This document shows, one piece after another, positions 25,846 through 33,850 of a DNA stretch of 64,000 bases; within the stretch, counting starts at the first letter, position 1, and each line of letters starts with the position of its first letter. The notes under the pieces were generated by a model. That model searched no databases. It saw only the letters and a list, made by a program, of their open reading frames with translations, and was not told where the DNA came from. The position numbers and the translations under genes were made by a program. Source of the DNA: Pseudomonadota bacterium (GTDB lineage: Bacteria; Pseudomonadota; Gammaproteobacteria; Burkholderiales; Sulfuriferulaceae). The DNA is taken from contig JAJZUW010000005.1 in assembly GCA_021845925.1 (NCBI GenBank), positions 66,232 through 130,231 of the forward strand, given 5' to 3'.

Positions 25846-27207
25846 GTGCGCTTGTCGGATACGGATTTGCCAGATAGGCGCATTGCATGCAGGCATAGCC
25901 GCGATCATGTGGAATCTGCCGGGACGATACCGCTCTACGAACGTGGGATACGCATCAACCTGTACCAGTTTCTCCAGCACGGCCTGCAATTGTTTTTTAT
26001 CGGGCTGGTCATCGGCATGGAGCGCAATGTGCTGCCCCTGGTCAGTCATGATTACGGGGTGCCCAAAGGTTCGTTCCTGTTCCTGATGTCCTTCATTGTG
26101 TCGTTCGGTCTGGTCAAGGGCGTACTGAATTTTGTTGCAGGCCACCTTTCCGAGTGCCTGGGCAGAAAACGGGTACTTCTGCTGGGCTGGGTGGCTGCTT
26201 TGCCAATTCCTTTTTTGCTGCGATTTGGCGACAATTGGTACTGGGTGGTGGTGGCCAACCTGTTTCTGGGCATCAACCAGGGGCTGGCATGGACGATGGC
26301 CGTGACCAGCAATGTGGATCTGTCGCGGGCCAACCAGCGGGGATTTGCCGCCGGATTTAACGAGTTTGCCGGTTATCTGGCCGTTGGGCTCGGCGGATTG
26401 CTGATCGGTTATGCCACGCAGATGGTTGGCATGAGACTTGCCTTGTTCTGGCTTTCACTGATCATCATTGTTCTGGCAGGATGGCTGGGAGCCGTTTTTT
26501 TGCGGGACACCTTGCCATGGGCGCATGCGGAACACCGGGAAAGCGAAGCCGACGAGAATGATGGGCAGGCTGGACATTTTGCGACCGGATTACCGGCACA
26601 GGCATCCGCAAAAGCGGTATTTTTCTTCGTGTCGTTCGGTCATCCTGGCTTCAACGCATTTTGTCAGGCCGGCGTGATCAACAAGGTGGCAGATGCCTTG
26701 CTGTGGGTGTTTTTGCCATTGTTGCTCAACGCGCAAGGACTGGATACGATCCGGATAGGCTGGATCAGCGCGGTGTACGGATTGACCTGGGGTGTATGCC
26801 AGTTGTTTGTCGGAGCGCTTTCCGATCTGGTGGGACGGCGCAACATGATCATTGCTGGACAATGGTTGCTGGCGGTCGGCATCCTGCTGGTCAGTGTCTG
26901 TCGGGATACGTTCTGGCTGCTGGTGATTGCGGCCTTGCTCGGGTTGGGCATGGCTCTGGTTTATGCCAATCTGATTGCGGCGGTGGCTGATATTTCACGC
27001 CCGGCCTGGCGCAGTCTTGCCTTGGGAACATACCGTTTCTGGCGTGATATCGGTTACGCCATCGGAGGAGGGGTGCTGGGCATGGTTGCCCAGTTCAGTA
27101 TGCGACTGGAGCCGGCATTCTGGCTGGCTGCCGGTTTGCTGTTGTTGTCCGGATGGATCGTAGCGTTGCGTGCCGTGGAAACGCGGCCTCGTTTTGACAG
27201 GATTTGA
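25846..27207 (+). CDS. MFS transporter, 12 transmembrane segments
   Basis: The 453-residue inner-membrane protein is a major facilitator superfamily carrier. The loop motif between helices 2 and 3 (GHLSECLGRKRVLLLGW) and the equivalent in the second half (GALSDLVGRRNMIIAG) mark two six-helix halves, joined by a charged linker around residues 225-260. An N-terminal extension of about 35 polar residues precedes helix 1. The start is uncertain: GTG 25846, GTG 25840, TTG 25834 and TTG 25852 are all in frame and none has an ideal ribosome site. The substrate cannot be predicted. The HDOD gene starts 2 bases after its stop. Confidence 0.85.
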   Translation: MRLSDTDLPDRRIACRHSRDHVESAGTIPLYERGIRINLYQFLQHGLQLFFIGLVIGMERNVLPLVSHDYGVPKGSFLFLMSFIVSFGLVKGVLNFVAGHLSECLGRKRVLLLGWVAALPIPFLLRFGDNWYWVVVANLFLGINQGLAWTMAVTSNVDLSRANQRGFAAGFNEFAGYLAVGLGGLLIGYATQMVGMRLALFWLSLIIIVLAGWLGAVFLRDTLPWAHAEHRESEADENDGQAGHFATGLPAQASAKAVFFFVSFGHPGFNAFCQAGVINKVADALLWVFLPLLLNAQGLDTIRIGWISAVYGLTWGVCQLFVGALSDLVGRRNMIIAGQWLLAVGILLVSVCRDTFWLLVIAALLGLGMALVYANLIAAVADISRPAWRSLALGTYRFWRDIGYAIGGGVLGMVAQFSMRLEPAFWLAAGLLLLSGWIVALRAVETRPRFDRI

Positions 27208-27209
27208 AC

Positions 27210-28778
27210 ATGCAGGAACAGATAGTGGCAGGTGACGGAAAGGAACCTGGCGCGGAGAACAATCAAGGGCGGGCCATGAACCTGCCAGGTGGAATTGCAG
27301 AGGCAATGCGAAACAATCCTGTCCTGCCGGCATTGGGTCAGTCTGTCATGCAGGTGGTGCGGATTGCTTCCGATGACGACAATGCCGTTCAGGAACTCGC
27401 CCGTTTCGTGCTGTCGGATGTGTCGTTGACCCAGAAAATACTGACGCTGGCCAATTCCGTCCAGTATCGGACGCTGGCACGAGCGCAGGTGACTTCAGTG
27501 TCCAGGGCGATTTACCTGATCGGGTTTGATGCCGTCAAGGCGCTGGCCATGGCCACGCTGGTGGTGGAAGGTCTGGCTGGCGCTGCTGCACAGCTGGCCC
27601 GTCGCGAGCTGCTCAATTCATTGGCAGCCAGTCTGGCGGCTCAGGAACTCATACGCAACAAGCGACGAAATGATTCTGAATCGCTGCCTGTTGTGGCGCT
27701 GTTCATGAATCTCGGACGATTGCTGGTCGCCGTGTATGAACCGAAAGCCTACCAGCAGATCGAAACGCTGGCCCGGAAAACCAGTGAAAACGAAGCCACC
27801 ATGGAAGTGCTCGGTTGTAGCCTGTCGAGTATTTCCAGCGCGGTGCTGCGCAACTGGCAGATTCCGCAAACCATTGTCAGCGCGCTCGCGCCAGCGCCTG
27901 TGAAGTCAGCCGGTGGTGCCGTGAACGACCAGGACTGGCTTCGGCTGGCTGGCCAGTTCTGTGCCGATGTGTCAGCCATGCTGTATGCTGGCGGCAAGCC
28001 GGATCTGGCGCAGATTGCACGCAAGCTGGCCTATCAGTATGGCGATGCGCTGCAGATCAGCAATGGTGTCCTGATCGACTTGCTGTCTGCCGTGCAGCGC
28101 GAGTCGGCATTCTTGTCCCGTTTTGTCCAGATGCCAGCAGACGTCGCTGCAGAATCGGTCGACACTCATGATGACATGGCGGGACTGGAATCGCTGGTGC
28201 TCAATGTCGCGCCCGATGAGGCGGCGGAAGCACAAAAATATTATCCGAGCGGAAAACCCGTCAATGCCCGTGAACTGTTGCTGGAAGGAATCGAGGAAAT
28301 GTCGGAAGCGATGGCATCCGGCTCCAATACTCCAATTGACATGATGCGGCTGACACTGGCTGTTCTGTCCCGTTCGCTGGGTTTGCGCTATGTCGTGCTG
28401 TGCATGAAAGTCAAGTCGGGCCAATATCTGCCGGTAGCTGCCAACGGGGTTGACAGCGCCACCCGCAAGGCATTGTTCACATGGCCGCAGACCGGCACGG
28501 ATGACCTGTTTCATCTGGCATTGTCGCATCAGGTGGATATGGCGATCGCTGACGCGGGTCTGGATAATATCGTGCAGAAACTGCCTGGCCAGTACCGGCG
28601 CATGGTTGGTGATGCTGGTAGCCTGCTGCTGTTGCCGTTGCAACAGGGTAAACAGGTGATCGGCCTGATTTATGGTGATCGCACCGCATGTGCGCCCGAA
28701 GGCATCACTCGGGAGGAAGTGCTGCTGATCCGTTCCCTGAAAGCCCAGCTGGTTGCCGGATTTCCGGCGCGTTCCTGA
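27210..28778 (+). CDS. HDOD-domain signalling protein with C-terminal GAF-like region
   Basis: HDOD domains are catalytically dead relatives of HD phosphohydrolases that act in bacterial signalling. The 522-residue product starts at ATG 27210. The HDOD domain covers about residues 30-230 (LPALGQSVMQVVRIASDDDN; VSRAIYLIGFDAVKALAMATL; LFMNLGRLLVAVYEP). After a linker, residues about 345-515 resemble a GAF-like sensor (MRLTLAVLSRSLGLRYVVLC and LLLPLQQGKQVIGLIYGDR). It follows the MFS gene almost without a gap and precedes the two-component genes, so a role in the same network is likely but not proven. Confidence 0.86.
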   Translation: MQEQIVAGDGKEPGAENNQGRAMNLPGGIAEAMRNNPVLPALGQSVMQVVRIASDDDNAVQELARFVLSDVSLTQKILTLANSVQYRTLARAQVTSVSRAIYLIGFDAVKALAMATLVVEGLAGAAAQLARRELLNSLAASLAAQELIRNKRRNDSESLPVVALFMNLGRLLVAVYEPKAYQQIETLARKTSENEATMEVLGCSLSSISSAVLRNWQIPQTIVSALAPAPVKSAGGAVNDQDWLRLAGQFCADVSAMLYAGGKPDLAQIARKLAYQYGDALQISNGVLIDLLSAVQRESAFLSRFVQMPADVAAESVDTHDDMAGLESLVLNVAPDEAAEAQKYYPSGKPVNARELLLEGIEEMSEAMASGSNTPIDMMRLTLAVLSRSLGLRYVVLCMKVKSGQYLPVAANGVDSATRKALFTWPQTGTDDLFHLALSHQVDMAIADAGLDNIVQKLPGQYRRMVGDAGSLLLLPLQQGKQVIGLIYGDRTACAPEGITREEVLLIRSLKAQLVAGFPARS

Positions 28779-28869
28779 TTGGTGCGGCGTCTTTTCATGG
28801 TTTTATTTCCTGCGCAGCTCGTGTAGCATTCCAGCGCTGGGAGTGTGTGTATTGACAAGTGAGTAGCCA

Positions 28870-30009
28870 GTGCAGAGCCAATCAAAACGGGTGGGATGGC
28901 TGGGGGGACGGCCGGCCGATACCTGGCTGACAAACGAATTGCGTCGGCACGGTCATGAATTGCTGCCCGTGCAACAACCTGATGAACTTTGCGCATCGTC
29001 GGTTGATCTGGCTGTCATTCTGCTGGACGAACTGACGGATAGCAAAGCCTGGCGTGATTGTCTGGTCAGGTGCCGCCATCTGCATGACATACCGGCCATC
29101 ATGCTGGCAGGCGAAGGGCACGTCAGGTTGTCATCTGTATTTCCTTTGCATGATTACCTGCATTATCCATTGCAGGCCGCAGATGTCGTGCCCCACGTGC
29201 TGGCTGCCGCCCGGAACTGCGAACTGCGCCGTCAGATGCGGACAGCCGAGCGGGAAATCGTCCAGTTGCGCGCGCAGCTTGGTCAGGAAGGTCATGGCGA
29301 GGATTCCGTTGGACTGGAAAGCATTCTGTCCTCATGTGATTCCAGTCATGAACAGATGCGTCTGTTGACCCTGCGGCGTGAAGAAGCCCGCGAGGAAGAG
29401 CGCAAGCGGATTGCGCGTGACCTGCATGACGAAATGGGACAGGCGCTTTCTGCCTTGCGGATGGATATCTCCCTGATGCGACTGCGGCATGCCGGGCAGT
29501 GCGACGGGCTGGCTGATGATGCCGCCAACCTGATGCAGAAAGTGGATGGCATGATCGAAATGGTACGTCACGTGGCCACCAAACTGCGCCCGGCAGTGCT
29601 CGATCTTGGCGTGCGGGCCGCTTTTGAATGGCAAGTGGATGCGTTCATACGCCGCTATGGCATCCCGTGCGAATTGCAGATTGAGCCACAGGAACCGGAT
29701 ATTGATCCGGATCGGGCAACAGTCCTGTTCCGGATCGTTCAGGAATGTCTCACCAATGTGGTGAAGCATGCCGATGCAAGTCGGGTTGATATCTGCATGC
29801 AGCAGCCGGATGGGCAATACAGCCTGCGCATTGCCGACAATGGCCGTGGATTCGATCCCCGCCAGCGTAATGGCAAGACCTGGGGGTTGATCGGCATGCG
29901 CGAGCGGGTCATGATGCTGCACGGTGACCTGTTCATCCAGAGCCATCCAGGCGCTGGAACTGCCGTTGAAGTCAGGTTCCCGGTCGACCGGACGGAGTGG
30001 CTGTCATGA
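28870..30009 (+). CDS. NarL-system sensor histidine kinase with N-terminal pseudo-receiver
   Basis: The 379-residue kinase is cytosolic: no membrane helix is seen. Residues about 5-115 look like a receiver fold (LAVILLDELTDSKAW, IPAIMLAGEG, LQAADVVPHVLAAA) without the usual N-terminal acidic pair, so probably a pseudo-receiver. A coiled coil (115-175) leads into a HisKA_3 domain with the phospho-accepting histidine H186 in RIARDLHDEMGQALSALR. The HATPase_c domain has the N box QECLTNVVKHADASRV and G box DNGRGFD. GTG 28870 is the start. It overlaps its response regulator by ATGA. Confidence 0.9.
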   Translation: MQSQSKRVGWLGGRPADTWLTNELRRHGHELLPVQQPDELCASSVDLAVILLDELTDSKAWRDCLVRCRHLHDIPAIMLAGEGHVRLSSVFPLHDYLHYPLQAADVVPHVLAAARNCELRRQMRTAEREIVQLRAQLGQEGHGEDSVGLESILSSCDSSHEQMRLLTLRREEAREEERKRIARDLHDEMGQALSALRMDISLMRLRHAGQCDGLADDAANLMQKVDGMIEMVRHVATKLRPAVLDLGVRAAFEWQVDAFIRRYGIPCELQIEPQEPDIDPDRATVLFRIVQECLTNVVKHADASRVDICMQQPDGQYSLRIADNGRGFDPRQRNGKTWGLIGMRERVMMLHGDLFIQSHPGAGTAVEVRFPVDRTEWLS

Positions 30010-30620
30010 TCAGGATTCATCTGGCCGATGACCATGCCATCATGCGTGAGGGACTGAAACAGCTGTTTGTTCTTTCGCCGGGTCTGGTCGTGGCAGGCGA
30101 GTCGGTCAATGGCGCACAGCTTCTCGATGCCTTGCGTGCTGGCGGAATCGATATTGTGCTGCTGGACATGACGATGCCAGGAATCAGTGGCGCCGGACTG
30201 ATTGAACGTATCCGGACCCGTTACGATATTCCCTTGCTGGTGCTCAGCATGCACAACGAAGCCCAGATCGCCCGGCGAGCCATTGCCGCCGGTGCATCCG
30301 GATATCTGACCAAGGACAATGATCCCGAAATTCTGGTCTCCGCAGTTCGCAAGGTGGCGGCAGGCGGGCGTTTCATTGATCCGCAACTGGCCGAACAACT
30401 GGTTTTCGAATCTTCTGCTTCATCGCCTCACGAATGCCTGTCTGACCGTGAACAGCATATTCTTCGCCTTCTGGCGAGTGGACTTGGTGTCAATGACATT
30501 GCTTTGCAATTGTCCATCAGCAACAAAACAGTCAGTACTCACAAGGCTCGTCTGATGCAGAAAATGAAATTCAGCCACAACGCAGATCTGGTCCGCTACG
30601 CAATCGAACACAATCTCTGA
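30006..30620 (+). CDS. NarL/FixJ-family response regulator
   Basis: The 204-residue regulator pairs with the kinase that overlaps it. The receiver has the acidic pair in LADDHAIMREG, phospho-acceptor D54 (VLLDMTMPGISG) and K103. The C-terminal LuxR-type helix-turn-helix (LSDREQHILRLLASGLGVND, then IALQLSISNKTVSTHKARLM) binds DNA. ATG 30006 is preferred to GTG 29997 because of the ATGA overlap. Targets are unknown; the chemotaxis cluster starting about 1.3 kb downstream is an obvious candidate. Confidence 0.93.
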   Translation: MIRIHLADDHAIMREGLKQLFVLSPGLVVAGESVNGAQLLDALRAGGIDIVLLDMTMPGISGAGLIERIRTRYDIPLLVLSMHNEAQIARRAIAAGASGYLTKDNDPEILVSAVRKVAAGGRFIDPQLAEQLVFESSASSPHECLSDREQHILRLLASGLGVNDIALQLSISNKTVSTHKARLMQKMKFSHNADLVRYAIEHNL

Positions 30621-30766
30621 TCTGGCTTCGGCTCCGTCTGACAGCGGATTCGGAATTTTCTGACATCACGGACCCGTGGACCGGTGTAGGCTGTTGTTCC
30701 TGACTGGTCTGCACGAACGGTGCGGCCATGTGACCATGATCAGGTGTTTTCCGGGCAGGAGCCGTC

Positions 30767-31855
30767 ATGAGCATGCATGTTTGCGCAAAAACCTATCGCA
30801 GGGCACCGCCTGATGAACTCGAAGGGCGACCGGATCTGCTGCAGGCCGAGACCATGCCGGATCTGGTGATCCGGTTTAATGCGCACCGGCGTTGCGTGTA
30901 TGCCAACATGGCAGCTGAACTGGTCAGCATCCGCTTGCCGAAGGCTTTGTCAGGCTGGCAGCCGGGTATGGAAGCAGCCGTGTTTGAAGCCGAAGACAAT
31001 TTGCTGTGTCATGTGCTGGAAGAGGTGCTGCAGACCGGGGCGGTGGTTGAAACCGAAATGAACGGACTTGCTTCCGGTTGCGGCAAACGCTGCTACCTGG
31101 TGCGGATTATGCCGGATCTTCCCACAGGGGGCGCGTTGCTGATGGCGCGCGATGTTACCGAATTGCGGAAATCCAGTGACGAGATCCTGCGCGCCCGCAG
31201 CCGGTTGCGCCAGATAATCATGCAGCATGATCTTGAGCAGCAGGAAAATTCACGTCGTCTGGCGCATGCAGTACATGAAGAACTCGGACAGTCGCTGGCG
31301 GCGTTGCGCTTGCAGCTGGCCTGCCTTGGCGGTATGCGTCCATTCACCCCGGCAGCAGTCGGCGGCCGGGTGGCCGACATGATGCAGACGCTGGACCAGG
31401 CCATCGGGTTGATGCGGGAAGTTGCAGTGAGTCTGCATCCGGTTGTGCTGGATGCCGGACTGCTGACAGCCTTGCGCTGGCTTGTCGGACGGTTTGTCCA
31501 GCAACATCGCATGACGTGCGAAACCCGCTTTCCGGACGAGGAGCCCGGGTTTCCTGCGCCGGTCTGCGGCATCGTGTACCAGGTTGTCGAACAGTTGCTG
31601 GACAATATCGCGCGGCATGCCGCTGCGTCGCATGTGTTGCTGGAGCTGGCGCCATGCCCGGAAGGCTGGCGTTTTCGGTTTGAAGACAACGGACGTGGCT
31701 TTGACATGTTCGGCGTGCCTGACGATTCGTCCGGTTATGGTCTGGACTGGGCGCAGGAGCAGGTGGCCGCGTTAGGTGGCGAATTTGTCATTCTGAGTCT
31801 GCTGGGCAAAGGTACCGTGATTGAGATCTGGTTGCCAGGCGTCAGGAAATTCTGA
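30767..31855 (+). CDS. PAS-domain HisKA_3 histidine kinase, no adjacent regulator
   Basis: The 362-residue cytosolic kinase has a PAS-like sensor at about residues 28-130 (PDLVIRFNAHRRCVYAN), a HisKA_3 domain with H170 (RRLAHAVHEELGQSLAALR; the usual D-L-H-D is A-V-H-E) and an HATPase_c domain with N-box-like VEQLLDNIARHAAASHV and G box DNGRGFD. No response regulator gene of its own follows; it may share the NarL-type regulator at 30006 or feed CheY-like proteins downstream. Cysteines in the sensor (C43, C81, C105, C109) could be redox- or metal-relevant, which is speculation. Confidence 0.85.
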   Translation: MSMHVCAKTYRRAPPDELEGRPDLLQAETMPDLVIRFNAHRRCVYANMAAELVSIRLPKALSGWQPGMEAAVFEAEDNLLCHVLEEVLQTGAVVETEMNGLASGCGKRCYLVRIMPDLPTGGALLMARDVTELRKSSDEILRARSRLRQIIMQHDLEQQENSRRLAHAVHEELGQSLAALRLQLACLGGMRPFTPAAVGGRVADMMQTLDQAIGLMREVAVSLHPVVLDAGLLTALRWLVGRFVQQHRMTCETRFPDEEPGFPAPVCGIVYQVVEQLLDNIARHAAASHVLLELAPCPEGWRFRFEDNGRGFDMFGVPDDSSGYGLDWAQEQVAALGGEFVILSLLGKGTVIEIWLPGVRKF

Positions 31856-31951
31856 CAAAAACCTTCAGTGATACCGACATGCAAATCATGAATATCCGGG
31901 TTGCGTGTTCTGTGCAATTTGATAATCTGTCCGACGTCAGGATAGTCCGTG

Positions 31952-33118
31952 ATGGAGGAAGTGGTGATCCGGTCAGCGCGAATACAGGCATGGATGGTGG
32001 TTGTGGCGGTTTTTTCGGTGTCGGCGATCCTGCTGGCTGGCAATGCCGACTGGTTGTCGGTTGCGCTGGCGCTGCCGGTATTGCCGGTCAGTTGGTACGG
32101 ATTCCGGCTGCTGTCGCGCCAGGAACGTCATCAGCGGGAAATCGTGTCAGGGTATCTGGATCGTTTAACCGAGCTTGAATCACTCGCCCGCCTGTGGTCC
32201 AGCCATATCGAAACCAGCCGCAGTCAGGTCGAACAGGCCATGATCGGCGTGACCGGGCAGTTTTCCGGTATTGTCGACCAGCTGGGGCAAACGGTACAGG
32301 CTTCCCGGCTGACGGCCACCGGAGATACGAATGTGCTGGAGGTGCTCGCGGACAGCGAGCAGCGATTGCAACAGGTGACAGATTCGATTCATGGCGTGAT
32401 CCTGCATGGCGAGCAACTGCTTGCCGAAGTCAGTGGTCTGGTGCCGTTTGTCGAACAACTGAACGAAATGGCGCAGACCGTTGCCCTGATTGCCAGCCAG
32501 ACCAATCTGCTCGCTTTGAATGCAGCCATTGAAGCCGCACGTGCCGGTGAAGCGGGGCGTGGCTTTGCCGTGGTGGCGCGCGAAGTGCGTGTGCTGTCTG
32601 CCCGTTCGGGCGATGCAGGGCGCCAGATTGCCGAAACGGTGCGTACCATTTCCGCCGCCATCGATTCGGCCCATACCACGGCACGCCGGACGGCCGAGCT
32701 GGATGCGGCAGCCGAGCAGCATTCGGTATCCGTGATCCAGAATGTTCTGCAGGATTTTCGTGTCATGGCTTCCGGTCTGGAAGAATCGACCAGCCTGTTG
32801 CGCAACGCCAGTGAGGCCATCCAGCACGATATTTCCGGTTCACTGGTACAGTTGCAGTTCCAGGACCGGGTCAGCCAGATTCTGGGACACGTCAGCGAAA
32901 ATATTCTGTATGTTCCGGATGTTCTGCAGCAGAGCCGCGAAACCTGGTATGCGCACGGAGAACTGGTTGCGCCAGATTTTGGCGATGCGCTGACCGCCCT
33001 GCAGGCGTCTTATGCCACGACTGAAGAAAAGACGACGCATCGCCAGGCGATTGATGTCGTGGGTTCTCGTGTGGTCGATGCGAGGAACAGCAGTGCAGGC
33101 GAAATCACCTTTTTCTGA
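31952..33118 (+). CDS. Membrane MCP-like signalling protein without a periplasmic sensor domain
   Basis: The 388-residue protein has two hydrophobic segments near the N-terminus ([18 protein letters not shown] and [17 protein letters not shown]) with almost no loop between them, then a long coiled coil. The MCP signalling tip is present at about residues 180-225 ([20 protein letters not shown], followed by [16 protein letters not shown]). It lacks a ligand-binding domain and HAMP. The tail after residue 280 contains [21 protein letters not shown], a segment seen in short MCP-like proteins of this type. ATG 31952 and GTG 31949, 31961 and 31964 are alternative starts. It leads the chemotaxis run. 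Confidence 0.82.
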   Translation: MEEVVIRSARIQAWMVVVAVFSVSAILLAGNADWLSVALALPVLPVSWYGFRLLSRQERHQREIVSGYLDRLTELESLARLWSSHIETSRSQVEQAMIGVTGQFSGIVDQLGQTVQASRLTATGDTNVLEVLADSEQRLQQVTDSIHGVILHGEQLLAEVSGLVPFVEQLNEMAQTVALIASQTNLLALNAAIEAARAGEAGRGFAVVAREVRVLSARSGDAGRQIAETVRTISAAIDSAHTTARRTAELDAAAEQHSVSVIQNVLQDFRVMASGLEESTSLLRNASEAIQHDISGSLVQLQFQDRVSQILGHVSENILYVPDVLQQSRETWYAHGELVAPDFGDALTALQASYATTEEKTTHRQAIDVVGSRVVDARNSSAGEITFF

Positions 33119-33148
33119 TTTGACATACGATGCGAAAGGACGGGAAAG

Positions 33149-33517
33149 ATGAGCAAAACCATCATGATCGTTGATGATTCAGCCACATTGCGCCAGGTCG
33201 TCAGCATTGCGCTGAAAGGGGCCGGTTACGATGTCCTGGAAGCTGGTGATGGCCGTCAGGCACTGGCTTTGCTGGATGGCCGCAAAATCAGCCTGATCAT
33301 CAGTGATGTCAACATGCCCAACATGGATGGCCTGACATTTGTGAGCGAAGCCAAAAAGCTGGCTGCCTACCGGTTTACGCCGATCATCATGCTGACTACC
33401 GAAGCCGGCGCAGACAAGAAGGCACAAGGCCAGGCCGCTGGTGCAAAGGCCTGGGTGGTCAAGCCGTTCCAGCCGCAGCAGATGCTGGCTGCGGTCGCCA
33501 AGCTGGTGATGCCCTGA
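33149..33517 (+). CDS. cheY: CheY-family single-domain response regulator
   Basis: The 122-residue receiver shows the acidic pair D9-D10 (MIVDDSATLRQ), phospho-acceptor D53 (IISDVNMPNMDG), T83/T84 and K105 in WVVKPFQP. It resembles CheY proteins encoded with alternative chemotaxis clusters. It may pass the CheA signal to the flagellar switch or serve as a phosphate sink. It is 30 bases after the MCP-like gene and 15 before the STAS gene. Confidence 0.94.
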   Translation: MSKTIMIVDDSATLRQVVSIALKGAGYDVLEAGDGRQALALLDGRKISLIISDVNMPNMDGLTFVSEAKKLAAYRFTPIIMLTTEAGADKKAQGQAAGAKAWVVKPFQPQQMLAAVAKLVMP

Positions 33518-33532
33518 TCACGGAGGTGACGC

Positions 33533-33838
33533 ATGACAGCAAAGGTTGCCAGACATGCGATCGAGGGAGAGCTGACCATCTATACGGCAGCCGCGCTTCG
33601 TCAGCAGTTGCTCGAATGGCTAGCAGAAGCCGAACGTCTTGAAATTGACCTGTCCAGGGTATCCGAAGCAGACACCGCGGGAATCCAGTTGCTGGTGGCC
33701 GCCAAGCACGAAGCCGGTCGGCGCAACCGGGAGCTGCTGTTGACGGGCCATGCCAGACCCGTGGTGGATCTGATGGATCTGTTCGATCTGGGGTCGTTTT
33801 TTGGCGATCAGATGGTGATCGTGTCGCGGACGCTGTGA
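33533..33838 (+). CDS. STAS-domain protein (anti-anti-sigma-like) in the che cluster
   Basis: The 101-residue protein is a lone STAS domain (ELTIYTAAALRQQLLEWLAE; LSRVSEADTAGIQLLVAAK). The position phosphorylated in SpoIIAA-type proteins is a threonine here (D-T-A-G). Lone STAS proteins occur inside cheY-cheA clusters in several proteobacteria; their role there is poorly defined. It starts after GGAGGTG and ends 12 bases before cheA. Confidence 0.88.
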   Translation: MTAKVARHAIEGELTIYTAAALRQQLLEWLAEAERLEIDLSRVSEADTAGIQLLVAAKHEAGRRNRELLLTGHARPVVDLMDLFDLGSFFGDQMVIVSRTL

Positions 33839-33850
33839 AGGAGTGACGCC

